Numbered from the stretch's first letter, positions 30,096-40,451 are shown. The stretch is DNA of 64,000 nt from Tranzscheliella williamsii (GCA_023212725.1 JALBYF010000045.1:62001-126000), one strand, 5' to 3'. The notes: a model not told the origin generated them from the letters alone. Translations and numbers: made by a program.

Positions 30096-32813
30096 ATGTC
30101 GGCTAACGAATCGAGCGGTAGAGCGCCGCCGAAGGGTCATCGCGCAACCGCGTCCAGCAGCTCGTATTCCGGGTCCGAGAACGGCAGGTCTTCCATAGAG
30201 AGTTCCCGCGCCGTCAACCATGTCACCGCAAACCCTAGTGCAGCCACCAGTCGCTGGGAAAGGCTTCGACGGCCATCGGCTGCTAGCTCATCGAAGCGAC
30301 CACAATTGAACGAATCCATGCGTAGCGTCACGAGTACCAGTGTCGCAACAGTCAGCGGTAACAGCCTAACAACTGCCCAACCTAACGCCATTCAGTCTCC
30401 ACACGCATCCTTCTTCAGCAAGGCTGCTTCGGAGATGCAGCGCACCTCCTCGGATGATAGCTATATGCATGCTCTAGCATCGCATCGGAAAACTACTTCG
30501 AAACAAGATTCTGACGCAAGATCGATCAGCTCATTCACTTGCTCGTTGGCCAAAGAATTTGACCGAGCTCGTACAAGTGTGGAGAGCAGCCACCGTCAAG
30601 GTATGACAGAAAAGAAGAGGGCTTGGCTTGATTCCACGTTTGATAGGCTCAGTGCCATGTACCGATCTACCAAGAAAGCCGGGGTGAGGAAAGACTCTCA
30701 GGCACATACCAAACCACATTTTTTGGATCTAAGCACCATCCTCTCGCCTCTACCAACATCAACGAAGGCACCTTGGCATGCCGCTTTCTCGGAGGATTCT
30801 GGCGATTCTTCAACGTCATCGGGCGGCTCTGGTGGACTGTCGTCAGCGGATACTAGCATCGAGGAAGTTGAGCTAAAGACGCCTCAGGCGGAAGAAGACC
30901 GTCAGCTCTCCATGGACTCTACTACGCCAAAGCCAAACCAACCACAAAGATTCACCGGTCAATTCTACTCCGGTCGCGTCCACAATATGCGGCTCCCATC
31001 ACCGCCACTTGTATCGCCTCTTACCCCCTCATTTGCATTGAACGTAGGCATCGAACCCCAAACTTTTGTATCCTCAGGTGGGGCCGGCCATGTCCCTCAA
31101 CATCATGGTGTCACGGTAGACGACATCCATCATAAGCCTGCCATGGCGGCAACCCGAGTCTCAGCCATGATGCCAGCCAATCGAATGCTGCCGAGGACCC
31201 TCAGGAAGCAAAAGTCGTTTGATAATCCGGCAGAGATCCGCCGGAGACAGAAAGCGGAGTGGGAAGCTGCCGCCCATGGTACTCAGCAGAGCTACGACAA
31301 CAACTTTAAAGGCTTGACCATTGGCATCCCCGGTCTTCTTCCGGCTGAGCAAGCCCGCCTGCAGCAATTCCAGCAATCACAGCAGCCGTTGTCGCCGCAG
31401 CAGCAGAGAAGAGATACACTCTTAGCCGGCTCAGGTAACGGCAGTGTCCCGCCGAGTCCGGCAACATCCACAACAGGCGTTTCTTTGCCATCGCCTCTAA
31501 CTCCACATGTGATGCACGTGGCTCAAGCGCCCTCCATGCATCGAGGCCTCTCTCATGACACGGGCGCTCAGCAGCACTCCCCCGTGCGTCCACGTCTGTG
31601 GTCTCGCACATCCTCCAGTGCACTCCGAAACGTCGAAACGTTTGATCCTGCCTCCAGCACAGGATTTTCCGACGGCTGCGCTCCTTTCATGGAAAGGAGA
31701 AGACAGCTACCGACCTCGCGCGAGTCGTGCGGATCTTCGACCGGTTCTTCGGTATCTGGATCGTCGTCTTCCGATCAGAGCCAACCTCAAACGCCTGTGT
31801 CGGCTACCTACAAGCGCGAGTTGCCGATGGGGCATCTCACCTTGCCGCCAAATAACCACTCTGACATAACGCATGACGACCGGCGATGCGTTGCTGATAG
31901 GGGGACCAAAGAATACCTAAGAGACACTGGATATGGAGTTGCTCGAGAGCAACAGCAGCATCAACATCAACAACAGCAGCAGCACCATCACTACCACCAT
32001 CGCATGGGCTCGGCTCTCGGTCTCAAGCCAGGAATGATGCTACGTACCCATTCAGAAGCGCCAGCTTCGCACGGCTGGCATGCTCGCAACGAAAGCCAAA
32101 GCTCGGATGCAAGCGACGATTTTGGCGAAAGCGCCAGTCAGAGTGCGCATGGCTTGCATCTTACGCCGCGGCAGCAAATCAGCACGCGTCCTCCAATGCG
32201 AAGAGAGCACACCGCTCAAGGCGCGTTGACGAGCTCGCCCCCACGAAGGCGTAATGATGCTGAAGTTCAGGGGCAGCCGTCTACGGAAGTGTCAGCTTGC
32301 GCGCCAGGTGTATTGGCAACACCGCGCTCCTCAAGCCTCCAGGACCTCCAGGCTGCAGTAATCACTGCAGCCGATGCTGCACCTGCCGAGCCACGCCGAA
32401 GTGAAGACAGCGGGAATAGTGATTCGTCGAGCTCCCATCTGGCATATACCAAACCGTCGCCGAACCTGAATGGCAGTACCGAAACTCAAGGCAACGAGGC
32501 GGGTACTGGACTGTTTCAACGGAGCGATTCGACGAGTAGTGGTTTGTCCAAGGCTTCGACCGCGTTTCCATACTCGCTCGATCGCGACGAAAGCGACTCT
32601 GCTGGCGTGAACAGCATCACGCCAACAAACTCATGCCGGGTTAATCTGGCGTCTGGAGGGGGAGGGGATGGTTCGAAATGGAGCCCGAATACGCCCTGCC
32701 CGCAAGCCAAGCTGTCAGAAGGCGCCCGAAGGAGGGCCAACCCCAGGGCGGACGAGTGGGCAGCGAATCTGCGAAAGCTGACCACACGTGGCACAGCCGT
32801 CCAGCTCACCTAA
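30096..32813 (+). CDS. Ser-rich low-complexity protein, function unknown
   Basis: A 905-residue single-exon frame from MSANESSGRAPPKG to ...RGTAVQLT. The open frame extends to 29988 through a TTG codon only, so the first ATG in frame (30096) is used. The protein is rich in Ser, Thr and Pro, with a Gln/His tract at about residues 618-635 and many SP/TP sites, which suggests a disordered, heavily phosphorylated protein. Two short blocks look more ordered: KKRAWLDSTFDRLSAMYRST near residue 170 and RTLRKQKSFDNPAEIRRRQK near 370, the latter with a basic RRRQK helix. I do not recognise a family. A cortical or signalling scaffold would fit but is speculation. Codon use and uninterrupted length support a real gene. 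Confidence 0.75.
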   Translation: MSANESSGRAPPKGHRATASSSSYSGSENGRSSIESSRAVNHVTANPSAATSRWERLRRPSAASSSKRPQLNESMRSVTSTSVATVSGNSLTTAQPNAIQSPHASFFSKAASEMQRTSSDDSYMHALASHRKTTSKQDSDARSISSFTCSLAKEFDRARTSVESSHRQGMTEKKRAWLDSTFDRLSAMYRSTKKAGVRKDSQAHTKPHFLDLSTILSPLPTSTKAPWHAAFSEDSGDSSTSSGGSGGLSSADTSIEEVELKTPQAEEDRQLSMDSTTPKPNQPQRFTGQFYSGRVHNMRLPSPPLVSPLTPSFALNVGIEPQTFVSSGGAGHVPQHHGVTVDDIHHKPAMAATRVSAMMPANRMLPRTLRKQKSFDNPAEIRRRQKAEWEAAAHGTQQSYDNNFKGLTIGIPGLLPAEQARLQQFQQSQQPLSPQQQRRDTLLAGSGNGSVPPSPATSTTGVSLPSPLTPHVMHVAQAPSMHRGLSHDTGAQQHSPVRPRLWSRTSSSALRNVETFDPASSTGFSDGCAPFMERRRQLPTSRESCGSSTGSSVSGSSSSDQSQPQTPVSATYKRELPMGHLTLPPNNHSDITHDDRRCVADRGTKEYLRDTGYGVAREQQQHQHQQQQQHHHYHHRMGSALGLKPGMMLRTHSEAPASHGWHARNESQSSDASDDFGESASQSAHGLHLTPRQQISTRPPMRREHTAQGALTSSPPRRRNDAEVQGQPSTEVSACAPGVLATPRSSSLQDLQAAVITAADAAPAEPRRSEDSGNSDSSSSHLAYTKPSPNLNGSTETQGNEAGTGLFQRSDSTSSGLSKASTAFPYSLDRDESDSAGVNSITPTNSCRVNLASGGGGDGSKWSPNTPCPQAKLSEGARRRANPRADEWAANLRKLTTRGTAVQLT
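31949..32000 (+). repeat. CAG/CAA/CAC tract encoding Gln/His run
   Basis: Imperfect triplet repeat inside the Ser-rich gene, encoding mixed Gln and His. Such tracts vary in length between strains. Confidence 0.85.
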
Positions 32814-34480
32814 CCACCGGATGGTCCTCACTGCTTTGGCAAACCTTTCGATCTCAGTATCGCCGTACCCTATCCCCATCCATGAACTTTTTCCCGACAG
32901 CTATCAGCGCACTTTTCCCTTCCGGCCCCCCTCTCCTGCCTCCAACGCCCCCGCTTGTACAAGTTCTCTCGCTCCACTGTAGCCCTAGGAAGTAGCCATG
33001 CTCTTGTTTGGTCAAGCTTGGCCTCGAATCCGCTGTATTTCTCTGCCATCCATCTTTGTGTTCAAACTACTGCAACGTCAAGGCTAGGGTCATCCGAGCG
33101 AGAGTGGTGCAGTTGAAGTCTCCTAAATCGGCTGTGGAAGCGAAGCGGCCTGGGCTCGGCACGGGGGCAGCGCGATCGAGGGGGTGACCCTGGCAGCTGC
33201 ATGAACGTTCTAAGAAGTAGACTCAGCGACATATGTGGTTCGTGAAAGAAGGGCAGCGGTGGCTGATTCAAAAGTCGACAGCTTTGGGATTTCACTTTCA
33301 AACATTCGTCCCATGTACGAGCATCAATATACTGCAGTTAGCCTTTTGGGACTAGTTAGTAAAGGACTTGGCGCGTCGACAGTGTGCACTAAGCCCCGAT
33401 TTATATAGTCGCGGGGAAGAGATGGATATTGGTTGATGGATGGTGTACGTTTAAAGACGGCATGCAATCCCAATGGTGCCATCGTACTAACCGCAGCACT
33501 ATGCTTGTGTTACGTTGCTGCTAGCCTTGTCTCTGATGCATGCGCAGGAACACAACAAGACGGAATCGTGTCCTAGCGCGCTGCACGTCCAGCCACCATG
33601 CGAAGCAACCTGTGCCATCAGCGCCGTAGGTTGGTTTGCACAGCGGCCAATCTTTGCCCCGCTCCGCCGTTGGCCGAGCTCGCGTAGTCTGCCGCGCAGT
33701 TTGCCGCGCAGACAGGCGTGAGGCAAGCCGTACCGACTTCATCTGGGCTGTCGTCCGCTTCGCTTTCTCGCTGACCCTTCCAGCGCAATCAGCTCGAGCC
33801 CGTGACCGTCGCCCCCGCATAAACGACGAAAGCCCCACCGATCCGAGCCTAGGCATCGCGCATCTGCACAGGCACTAGCTTCCCCGTCCGTAATGTCAGT
33901 CTAAGCGCGCCACCAACCGCCTGTCTTCCCCGCATGTCTAACCCTTCATGTTGTGGATCTCCGTCGCTCCTCCTCGCTCTCCAGATCGGCTCTTTCGTTC
34001 CGGCTCTGTTCCTTTGGAACACATACCCCTGGCAGCCGAGGGGACAGCCCGCTTTGTCGCAGGTCCGACATTTGTCTACTGCCGTCCAGAAGATCATAGG
34101 GCGCCTACCTTCACGGGGTTTAGACTGCACCCCCCACCATCCGATCGTAGTAGATCTTCCTTCGTTCTCCATCCTCGCCGTCCATCCGCAGGATGGGGTA
34201 TATAACGCCTCCATCACTTTGTCCAGATGAGCTCTCCAATCTTTCTTTCACGCTTGCGCCCCCCCTCCCCCTCTCCCCTTCTTCCGTTCTCATTCTTTTC
34301 CCTTGTAGCCCTCCCCTCCCCTCGCCTCCCTTCTTCGCCCAATTCTCCTCTCCTCTCCGCCTGGGTTGTAGCGCCGTCGCTGTCCCCCTCGGTTCTTCCC
34401 CTCTTGAGTAGCTTGTTCCCACCATCTCCATCTCTTTTTGGGCTATCGCTTTTTACGCCGCTCTTCCCACAGCTTTCATC
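32814..34480. other. Intergenic, lipase promoter and leader
   Basis: About 1.7 kb. The right part holds a TATATAA at 34199-34205 and then a strongly pyrimidine-rich stretch to the lipase ATG. A minus-strand ATG frame at 33521-33856 (111 residues, Arg-rich) has no recognisable motif and is not called. Confidence 0.55.
34199..34205 (+). promoter_or_regulatory. TATA box of the lipase gene
   Basis: TATATAA about 275 nt before the lipase ATG, followed by a C/T-rich stretch at about 34222-34475. This is the usual layout of inducible or highly expressed fungal promoters. The distance implies a 5' leader of 200 nt or more. Confidence 0.5.
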
Positions 34481-35830
34481 ATGCGGGTCTCGCTATCCCT
34501 CGTTGCTGTCCTGATCAGCACCGTCTTCGCCATCCCAGTGGAGAAGCGCGCGCCGCTGCCCGATCCAAACGACGACTCCTTCTACACGCCCCCGGAGCTG
34601 AGCGCTTTTTCGAACGGCCAGGTGATCCGTTCCCGAAAGGTTCCCACGGATGTTGGCACCAACAACAACGCTGACTCGTTCCAGGTGCTGTACCGCACCA
34701 CCAACACGCAGAACGAGGCGTCATCGACGGTCGCGACCCTCTGGGTGCCGGCCAAGCCCGTCTCGCCGCCCAAAATCTTTTCCTACCAGGCTTACGAGGA
34801 CTCTACTCAGCTCGACTGTGCTCCTTCGTACAGCTTCCTTACCGGGAGCGATTCGCCCAACGAGGCGATCGCTGCGCTGGACGCGCCCATCATCATCAGC
34901 TGGGCTCTGCAGCAGGGCTACTACGTCGTCGCGCCTGACCACGAGGGTTCCCGGTCCGCCTTCATCGCCGGCTACGAAGAGGGATACGCCATCCTGGACG
35001 GTATCCGCGCGCTCACGTCGTATGCAAACATCCCCGTGGATTCGCCCGTTGGTTTCTACGGCTACTCGGGCGGTGCGCATGCGACGGTCTGGGCCACTTC
35101 ACTCGCCGGCTCCTACGCGCCCGAGATCAACATTATCGGCGCAGCGCACGGCGGCACGCCAGTGTCGACTCGCGGCACGTTCAATTTCATCAACAAAGGC
35201 ATCGTGGCTGGCTTCGCCGTCGCCGGTGTTTCCGGCCTTGGCCTCGCACACCCGGAATTCGAAGACTACGTCACGGCGCGACTCACCGACGAGGGTCGCA
35301 CGGCGTTCGCCAACGTCAGGTCGCGCGGTTTCTGCCTGACCAGCGTGGTGACCAACTACAACTTCTTAGACGTGTTCTCTTTGACCAACGACACGAATCT
35401 GCTCAACGAACCTACGATCGCCAAGGTATTGAACAAGGAGACTCTGCTGCAGTCCGAGGCGTCGTGGGAGGTGCCCGTCCTCAAGTTCCCGCGATACCTG
35501 TGGCACGCCGCGCTCGACGAGATCGTCCCCTTCGCCGACGAGAACCAGTACGTCAAGGAGCAGTGTGACAAGGGCGCGGACATCAGCTACACCGTCTTCC
35601 CCATCGCGGAGCACGTCACCGCGGAGCTGTTTGGCCTGATCCCCGGCCTGCTCTTCCTCTCGCAGGCGTACGAGGGCCGCACACCCAAAGTCACCTGCGG
35701 CACCAACTTCCCCGACCTCTTCAGCCCGCGCAGCACCAAGGCCGACGAAGTGATGGGCAAGAACCTCGCCGACCAGATCCGAGCGCTCAACGGCCGCACC
35801 GACCCGTTCGGCCAGACCATCCACGTCTGA
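34481..35830 (+). CDS. Secreted lipase of the CAL-A (LIP) family
   Basis: A 449-residue secreted lipase closely resembling Candida (Pseudozyma) antarctica lipase A. Residues 1-17 are a signal peptide, and VEKR at 20-23 looks like a Kex2 pro-site that would release a mature protein starting APLPDPNDD. The alpha/beta-hydrolase triad is visible by family comparison: Ser196 in GYSGGAH, Asp346 in WHAALDEIVPF and His378 in PIAEHVTAE. RKVPTDVG, QVLYRTTNTQNEA and PPKIFSYQAYED match the CAL-A N-terminal region strongly. CAL-A lipases hydrolyse triacylglycerols, accept bulky substrates and tolerate heat; the lid-like region follows the nucleophile strand. Cys112, 285, 362 and 398 can form the two expected disulfides. 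Single exon. An extracellular nutritional role is inferred. Confidence 0.95.
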   Translation: MRVSLSLVAVLISTVFAIPVEKRAPLPDPNDDSFYTPPELSAFSNGQVIRSRKVPTDVGTNNNADSFQVLYRTTNTQNEASSTVATLWVPAKPVSPPKIFSYQAYEDSTQLDCAPSYSFLTGSDSPNEAIAALDAPIIISWALQQGYYVVAPDHEGSRSAFIAGYEEGYAILDGIRALTSYANIPVDSPVGFYGYSGGAHATVWATSLAGSYAPEINIIGAAHGGTPVSTRGTFNFINKGIVAGFAVAGVSGLGLAHPEFEDYVTARLTDEGRTAFANVRSRGFCLTSVVTNYNFLDVFSLTNDTNLLNEPTIAKVLNKETLLQSEASWEVPVLKFPRYLWHAALDEIVPFADENQYVKEQCDKGADISYTVFPIAEHVTAELFGLIPGLLFLSQAYEGRTPKVTCGTNFPDLFSPRSTKADEVMGKNLADQIRALNGRTDPFGQTIHV

Positions 35831-36385
35831 GCACCCCCGCCCCCTTCGCCTTCGTCTTGCTGCGCCCCTTTGCGCCGTCGCTTTGTTTACGTCTTTGGCC
35901 CCCGCACTGGAACACTGGAAACGGAATTTTTATCTCGCTCGTAATTGTTCGGCACGTCCTAGTACGTGTTACTTGAGCCCTTGTGCGATCTAGCGGCTGC
36001 GTCGAGGTGAGGTCTCGACATGTTAGTCTGGGCTTCTAAGGTGGGCGGAGTTGTTGCCATGCGGACGGCCTGCACGGCGAATGAAAATGCATCATGGCAA
36101 GCACGTGCCCTAGTACGAGTAGTAGGCCGGACGGCGGACGCCCTAACAACTGTTTATAGGGCGCCCGGCAGACTCGGCCGGAAGGACTGACGCAGAGCAA
36201 GACTTTGGGGAGCCCACGTCCGGCAGATGCGGCTCATAACTCGCGCGAGAGGGAGTATTGGGCCGTTTGGAGCGCGGTGCTCGCTGTCCAGCGCATCGTG
36301 CGCGCGATGCATCCACACATTGAGATGCCGGACCTGAGACGGTGGCGAAACTGGAACCGCGAATGGAAAGCCGTTGTGCCAAAAG

Positions 36386-36424
36386 AGGGTGGCAAAAGAG
36401 GGTGGCGAAACAGGGTGGCAAAAG
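36386..36424 (+). repeat. Three tandem 13-bp units
   Basis: AGGGTGGCAAAAG, AGGGTGGCGAAAC, AGGGTGGCAAAAG in direct succession; a related GGTGGCGAAAC occurs about 45 bp upstream. Non-coding as far as I can tell. Confidence 0.85.
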
Positions 36425-37890
36425 CAAGATTGCGCAAGGTTTACAAGCTGCCCCGCGTGGGCATGCGAGTGGGAGCGACAACGCGCGCGGTTCCCGTGTG
36501 CCCGTGCGGGCAAGCCCAATTTCGGCTCCCGCGCGCCGGCACATCGCGAGCGGAGAACGGCGAGCCCTTACCACGCCAGCTCTTAGCGGGCATTAGCGGT
36601 GGAGACAATGGAAAGACAATCTCGAACATTGCGCAATGTGCGCATCTAGCTCGGACGTTTGGGTGTGGCAACGCGGCGATCGAACACTCGCTCACACTGA
36701 ACAATAGATAGCGCACTAAGGTAGGTCATGCCGAATTCGTCGAGAAGTTTGCTACGGTGCGCGGGAAAGGTAGCAGCGCCGCCACCCTAGCTCGTTTATG
36801 TCGGTTAACGTCACAAGGAGGGCTAATCTTCCCACAGATCGCAATGATGCAACAAGACAATAGGCCCGCTGGCATGACAGTAGTTGCTCTCAGTGTGGCT
36901 TAAAAATCAGAACAATAGAAACTGTGACCTGGTGGTTGGAATGTGCCAGCCGCGTCTTGGATTGGCTGGCATGCCTCTCCATCCGTTGGGAGCAACAGGC
37001 TGCTTCACAATCAAGAACCCTGCTCGATCGCCGGCAGGGTCTCCAGGGGCCAGGTCAAATCCGCAAAAAGCGCGGAAACGCGTGGGAAGACGGTGGTTGT
37101 AGTTCTCGAAAAAAGCTTTCAAAGCCCGTATTGAGGGTCCTAAGGATCATGACAATCACGCTAGTGCCAACCTGAACAATAACCGACTTCCAGGTAAGTC
37201 CTTCACTGAAGCCGAGGCAGCGGGAGCGCGCAAGGTGCGCAATTATCGGACAAGTGCGCCTGTATGGATTTTGATGCTGCAAGAACGGCTTTGTATATTC
37301 GCGTGACCATTTTAATACCGCCAGGAGATTGAGCGATCTCGACCCGCATGACGCCACGAAAGGGGAAGCAGTTACGAAATTCAAACCATGATTACCATCC
37401 TTTCTATCCTTTCTCAAGCATTACTACCAAGCTCTCCAATTCCGGATGCAAGGCCGGTACAAAACTTCATTTAAAACTGGCTAAGCGCATGTTCTCCGAT
37501 CCGATTTTCCGGGAACGGCTCCTCCCCGACAAACGGGGTGTTACTCTGTTCTGTCGCCTTGCTGGATCACGCAGCTTTCCTTGGTGACACCAGCCGTTGC
37601 CCAGCGTTGGCGAAGCTCAATTCGCATCACTTGACCTCTGACACCTTTGAGAGAGCCGAGATGATTGAAATCCTTCACAAGCAAAAACCTCCGGGTGTAT
37701 GTCTTTATCTAGTGTGAAGGGAAAATCTCTAGCGTTGACGTTCACATGCGTACTATTCCTATACTCCCATCGTAAAAGCTAGTGCTCTTCGGCGCCGCAA
37801 GCCAGATGTCAAGCCCGATTCAAAGGTATACCGATCTTGTAATACATGCACAGGAGAGCACTTGTTAGGATATAACACACGCTCAGCTGG

Positions 37891-37914
37891 CGATCGCGAT
37901 CTCGATCGCGATCG
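37891..37914. repeat. Perfect 10-bp inverted repeat, 4-nt loop
   Basis: CGATCGCGAT, loop CTCG, ATCGCGATCG. It could form a hairpin in RNA or a cruciform. It is not followed by a T-run and lies far from any gene end, so a terminator role is not indicated. Confidence 0.85.
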
Positions 37915-37976
37915 TGACTGTATAGCACTGGTGCATGCGGGCACCCATGGAGTGCTCAACTGCAGTGCGGCAGCTA

Positions 37977-37997
37977 AGCGGTCTTAGACGGACCGCT
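37977..37997. repeat. 7-bp inverted repeat
   Basis: AGCGGTC, 7-nt loop, GACCGCT. Small and possibly chance. Confidence 0.6.
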
Positions 37998-38604
37998 GCC
38001 CGTGCCAGCCGAAGAAGCTGAAAGCAGTCAACGTATTAGCTGATTGGCAGACTGTTGACGTAACTTAACGCTCTGCTTGCCTCGATGCAGACTTCTGCAG
38101 GGTTGCCGATTCCGCTTCTGGTAAGTGCGCTCTTCCCCTGTTGCCATCCGAATCTATGCGTCAGGGCGAAATTCGACTAACTATTAAGAAATTACTTTTC
38201 CGGATCGTAACCGTAGGACTGTGACTGTGTGGGCGTTGTTGCGGTTGGCAAAGTCTGAGGTCTGCGGTATTTCGCCTCCGATCGTCAAACAAGTGACATC
38301 CGGCCCGTGATGCAGCTCGCAGTGCACGGTGACGGTGTTACATCTTTCGTATAGGCTTAGTGCTTCCCGTGCCAACATGGACGCCGCCACAATCCAATGT
38401 CATTCTGTTGCGCGCAAGGCGAACAATGTGCGCATGTCTCGCCGCTTTCTACGGTACTTCTTCTGCGAAGGGATGGCGCAAGGGTGCGTACCCTCATCCG
38501 CTGCCGCTACGTTTGCCACTATCAACACAGAGTTACTTCTTTCCCTTTCTTTCCTCTCCTCCCCACACTCCAACCAGCCGGAAACACCGTAGCCACAATC
38601 TCTT

Positions 38605-38612
38605 TATATAAA
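38605..38612 (+). promoter_or_regulatory. TATA box of the bZIP gene
   Basis: TATATAAA about 336 nt before the bZIP ATG. If used, the mRNA has a leader near 300 nt that contains a single upstream ATG (38892). Confidence 0.5.
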
Positions 38613-38891
38613 AGACAAACTTATCGTTTCACCCCAGCGTGCGGGTAGAACACTTGCTCACCCCGCTCACCTCGCTCGGTCCTGAGGCCAGTTCAAAACT
38701 CATTTGCTCTGCCACGAGGCTAGTCACTATCAAACCGTTCGCTGTTGTAGCGCTTGCATATCAATCCCCGCCTTCATTTCGATCTTCCTCGAGGTTGATC
38801 TGCGCTCACGTTCCCTTTTGCTCACATCCACACGACCACGAACCGATTCCGCTGGCTGCCCCTCACCACACAAAGGAAAATATTGATCCCT

Positions 38892-38906
38892 ATGACGCTA
38901 GCGTGA
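38892..38906 (+). promoter_or_regulatory. Upstream mini-ORF in bZIP leader
   Basis: ATG ACG CTA GCG TGA, four sense codons, ending 34 nt before the bZIP start. It is the only ATG I find between the TATA box and the main start. Short uORFs ahead of bZIP factors control translation in the Gcn4/CpcA family; function here is inferred. Confidence 0.5.
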
Positions 38907-38940
38907 TTTTTCCACTTACTCCACATCGTCCTTTTACACC

Positions 38941-40230
38941 ATGAGGATGTCGACCAAGACGAGCCAAGATGTTGCTGTCAACGCTGAGCGACAGCGTCAG
39001 ATCGCTCGCCGGAAGGAACAGAACAGAAACGCACAACGTCGGCTCCGAGAGCGCAAGGAAGAATATACGATGCAGCTTGAAGGACAGCTTGCTGAACTTC
39101 ATCGCCGCAATCAAAGGCACGAGGAGGAGAGCCACCTTTTGAGGGAGGCACTGGCCCGCATGCGAGCCGAGAATCTTGCCCTCACTCAGCGACTAGCTAT
39201 GTTGCAACAATCCGCCTCCCCAGTTCAAGCCAGCCTTCCTGAACTTCAACGAGCTTCCATCGACCTAGGTGTCAAATCGTTCGCAAGCGATCAGCCATCG
39301 CAGTCGCGCATTCGGTCGCAGAGTGCAACTGACACGATAGGTACGACCAGCCACACCTCGTGGCCTACTGCTTCTCAGCCTTCCGCCTACCCTGAGCCAT
39401 CCTTTCATCCGTCGATGATACCTCACGATGCCCATCAGTTCTTGATGTCGCAGTCCGCACAACTGAGCTTTCCTACCGCGGCCGCAAACGGCCTGACACT
39501 GACCACCACCGCCCTCTCAGACAGTGCGGATGCTTCTTCGCCGGGCAGCGGTGCCGCTTCGCCCTTTTCACAACGACGTGCGAGCGTTACGCCGAGTCCA
39601 TTCCAAACCCGAGGCCGCCTGTCGCGTGACGACTCCGGACAAACTGATGATACAGCCATATCTATGCATGCGGACACGGACGTGACAGCGAAGCTACATG
39701 TTGCTGGCAACACCACGTCGCCGACATCGTTTGGCAACGTTTCGAGAGGTGCTCCCCTTGCAAGCAATGGCCGCCAATCACTAGGCACGTCACGTGCTCA
39801 GCCATCCGATACCACCGCAGCCAACTGTGTGGACAGCTTTGGCACGAACTCTCATCTCTGGACTGCCGATAGACCAAATAAGTCGTCGCGTGAGTCTGAT
39901 GTAGACTTTGCGGCGTCGTGGATGTCGTCGGCGAACGACAGCACCGGGCAGCTAAGTTTGTCTGATATCCACATTTCGGACCTGCCCCCAGCATCCAAGG
40001 CGCTTGGTATAACGCCAGGTGCCCTCGGTTTGGCCAACGGCGACCACGCTGGCAGCACTGGCGGCGATGGGTGGACCATTTCACCTTGGATCAACATGGT
40101 CTCTTCGCCATCTACCGGGTTTGCAAGTGGTGGCGAACGCACCGAAAAGGAGACGTTTGACCACCGCAAGTCTCTGGCGTCCCGACGAGGTTTCTCAGGT
40201 AGCCTTCAGCTCGAAACCGCTCTTCTTTGA
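38941..40230 (+). CDS. bZIP transcription factor
   Basis: A 429-residue nuclear DNA-binding protein. The basic region at about residues 20-45 (IARRKEQNRNAQRRLRERKE) has the N-x-x-A-Q-R-x-x-R core of AP-1/Pap1-type fungal bZIPs, followed by a leucine zipper with Leu at about 47, 54, 68 and further heptads to about 90. The rest is Ser/Thr-rich without a recognised domain, and no clear Cys-rich redox domain of Yap1/Pap1 type is visible. Target genes are unknown. Two ATGs compete, 38941 (MRM) and 38947. A CAG|GTAGCC near the 3' end could be a donor, so the last 12 residues are less certain. A TATA box and a four-codon uORF lie upstream. Confidence 0.85.
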   Translation: MRMSTKTSQDVAVNAERQRQIARRKEQNRNAQRRLRERKEEYTMQLEGQLAELHRRNQRHEEESHLLREALARMRAENLALTQRLAMLQQSASPVQASLPELQRASIDLGVKSFASDQPSQSRIRSQSATDTIGTTSHTSWPTASQPSAYPEPSFHPSMIPHDAHQFLMSQSAQLSFPTAAANGLTLTTTALSDSADASSPGSGAASPFSQRRASVTPSPFQTRGRLSRDDSGQTDDTAISMHADTDVTAKLHVAGNTTSPTSFGNVSRGAPLASNGRQSLGTSRAQPSDTTAANCVDSFGTNSHLWTADRPNKSSRESDVDFAASWMSSANDSTGQLSLSDIHISDLPPASKALGITPGALGLANGDHAGSTGGDGWTISPWINMVSSPSTGFASGGERTEKETFDHRKSLASRRGFSGSLQLETALL

Positions 40231-40425
40231 TAGCGATGCAATCCCCAGAGCGCACAGTTTTCAAAACGATGCTACCGATCTACTTCTTTGGCCATCCACC
40301 TCAGGGAATCCGTTTCTCGGCTTTGCCTTATTGCACCTAGCGCCGGCTAGACTTCATACCTGGTCATCTACTCCTGGAACTGGATGACTCGGACGCTCTT
40401 TCTTCGCAATCACTTTGGCCTCGTA

Positions 40426-40451
40426 CAAGTCACGACGGCAAGTCACGACGG
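40426..40451 (+). repeat. Perfect 13-bp tandem duplication
   Basis: CAAGTCACGACGG twice in direct succession. It lies 195 bp after the bZIP stop, probably in the 3' untranslated region. Confidence 0.85.

Larger units (their letters stand above)
35831..38940. other. Long gene-free region between lipase and bZIP
   Basis: About 3.1 kb with no supported gene, the longest such stretch here. It holds a triple 13-bp repeat at 36386-36424, a perfect 10-bp inverted repeat at 37891-37914, a 7-bp inverted repeat at 37977-37997, and the TATA box and leader of the bZIP gene. A 168-residue plus-strand frame at 36205-36711 begins with TTG, is Arg-rich and has no known motif. It might be a decayed element, but I see no transposase, reverse transcriptase or long terminal repeat. 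Confidence 0.5.

Noticed and set aside
36205..36711. 168-residue Arg-rich frame after the lipase
   Set aside because: Starts at TTG, includes the 13-bp repeats and shows no mobile-element domain.
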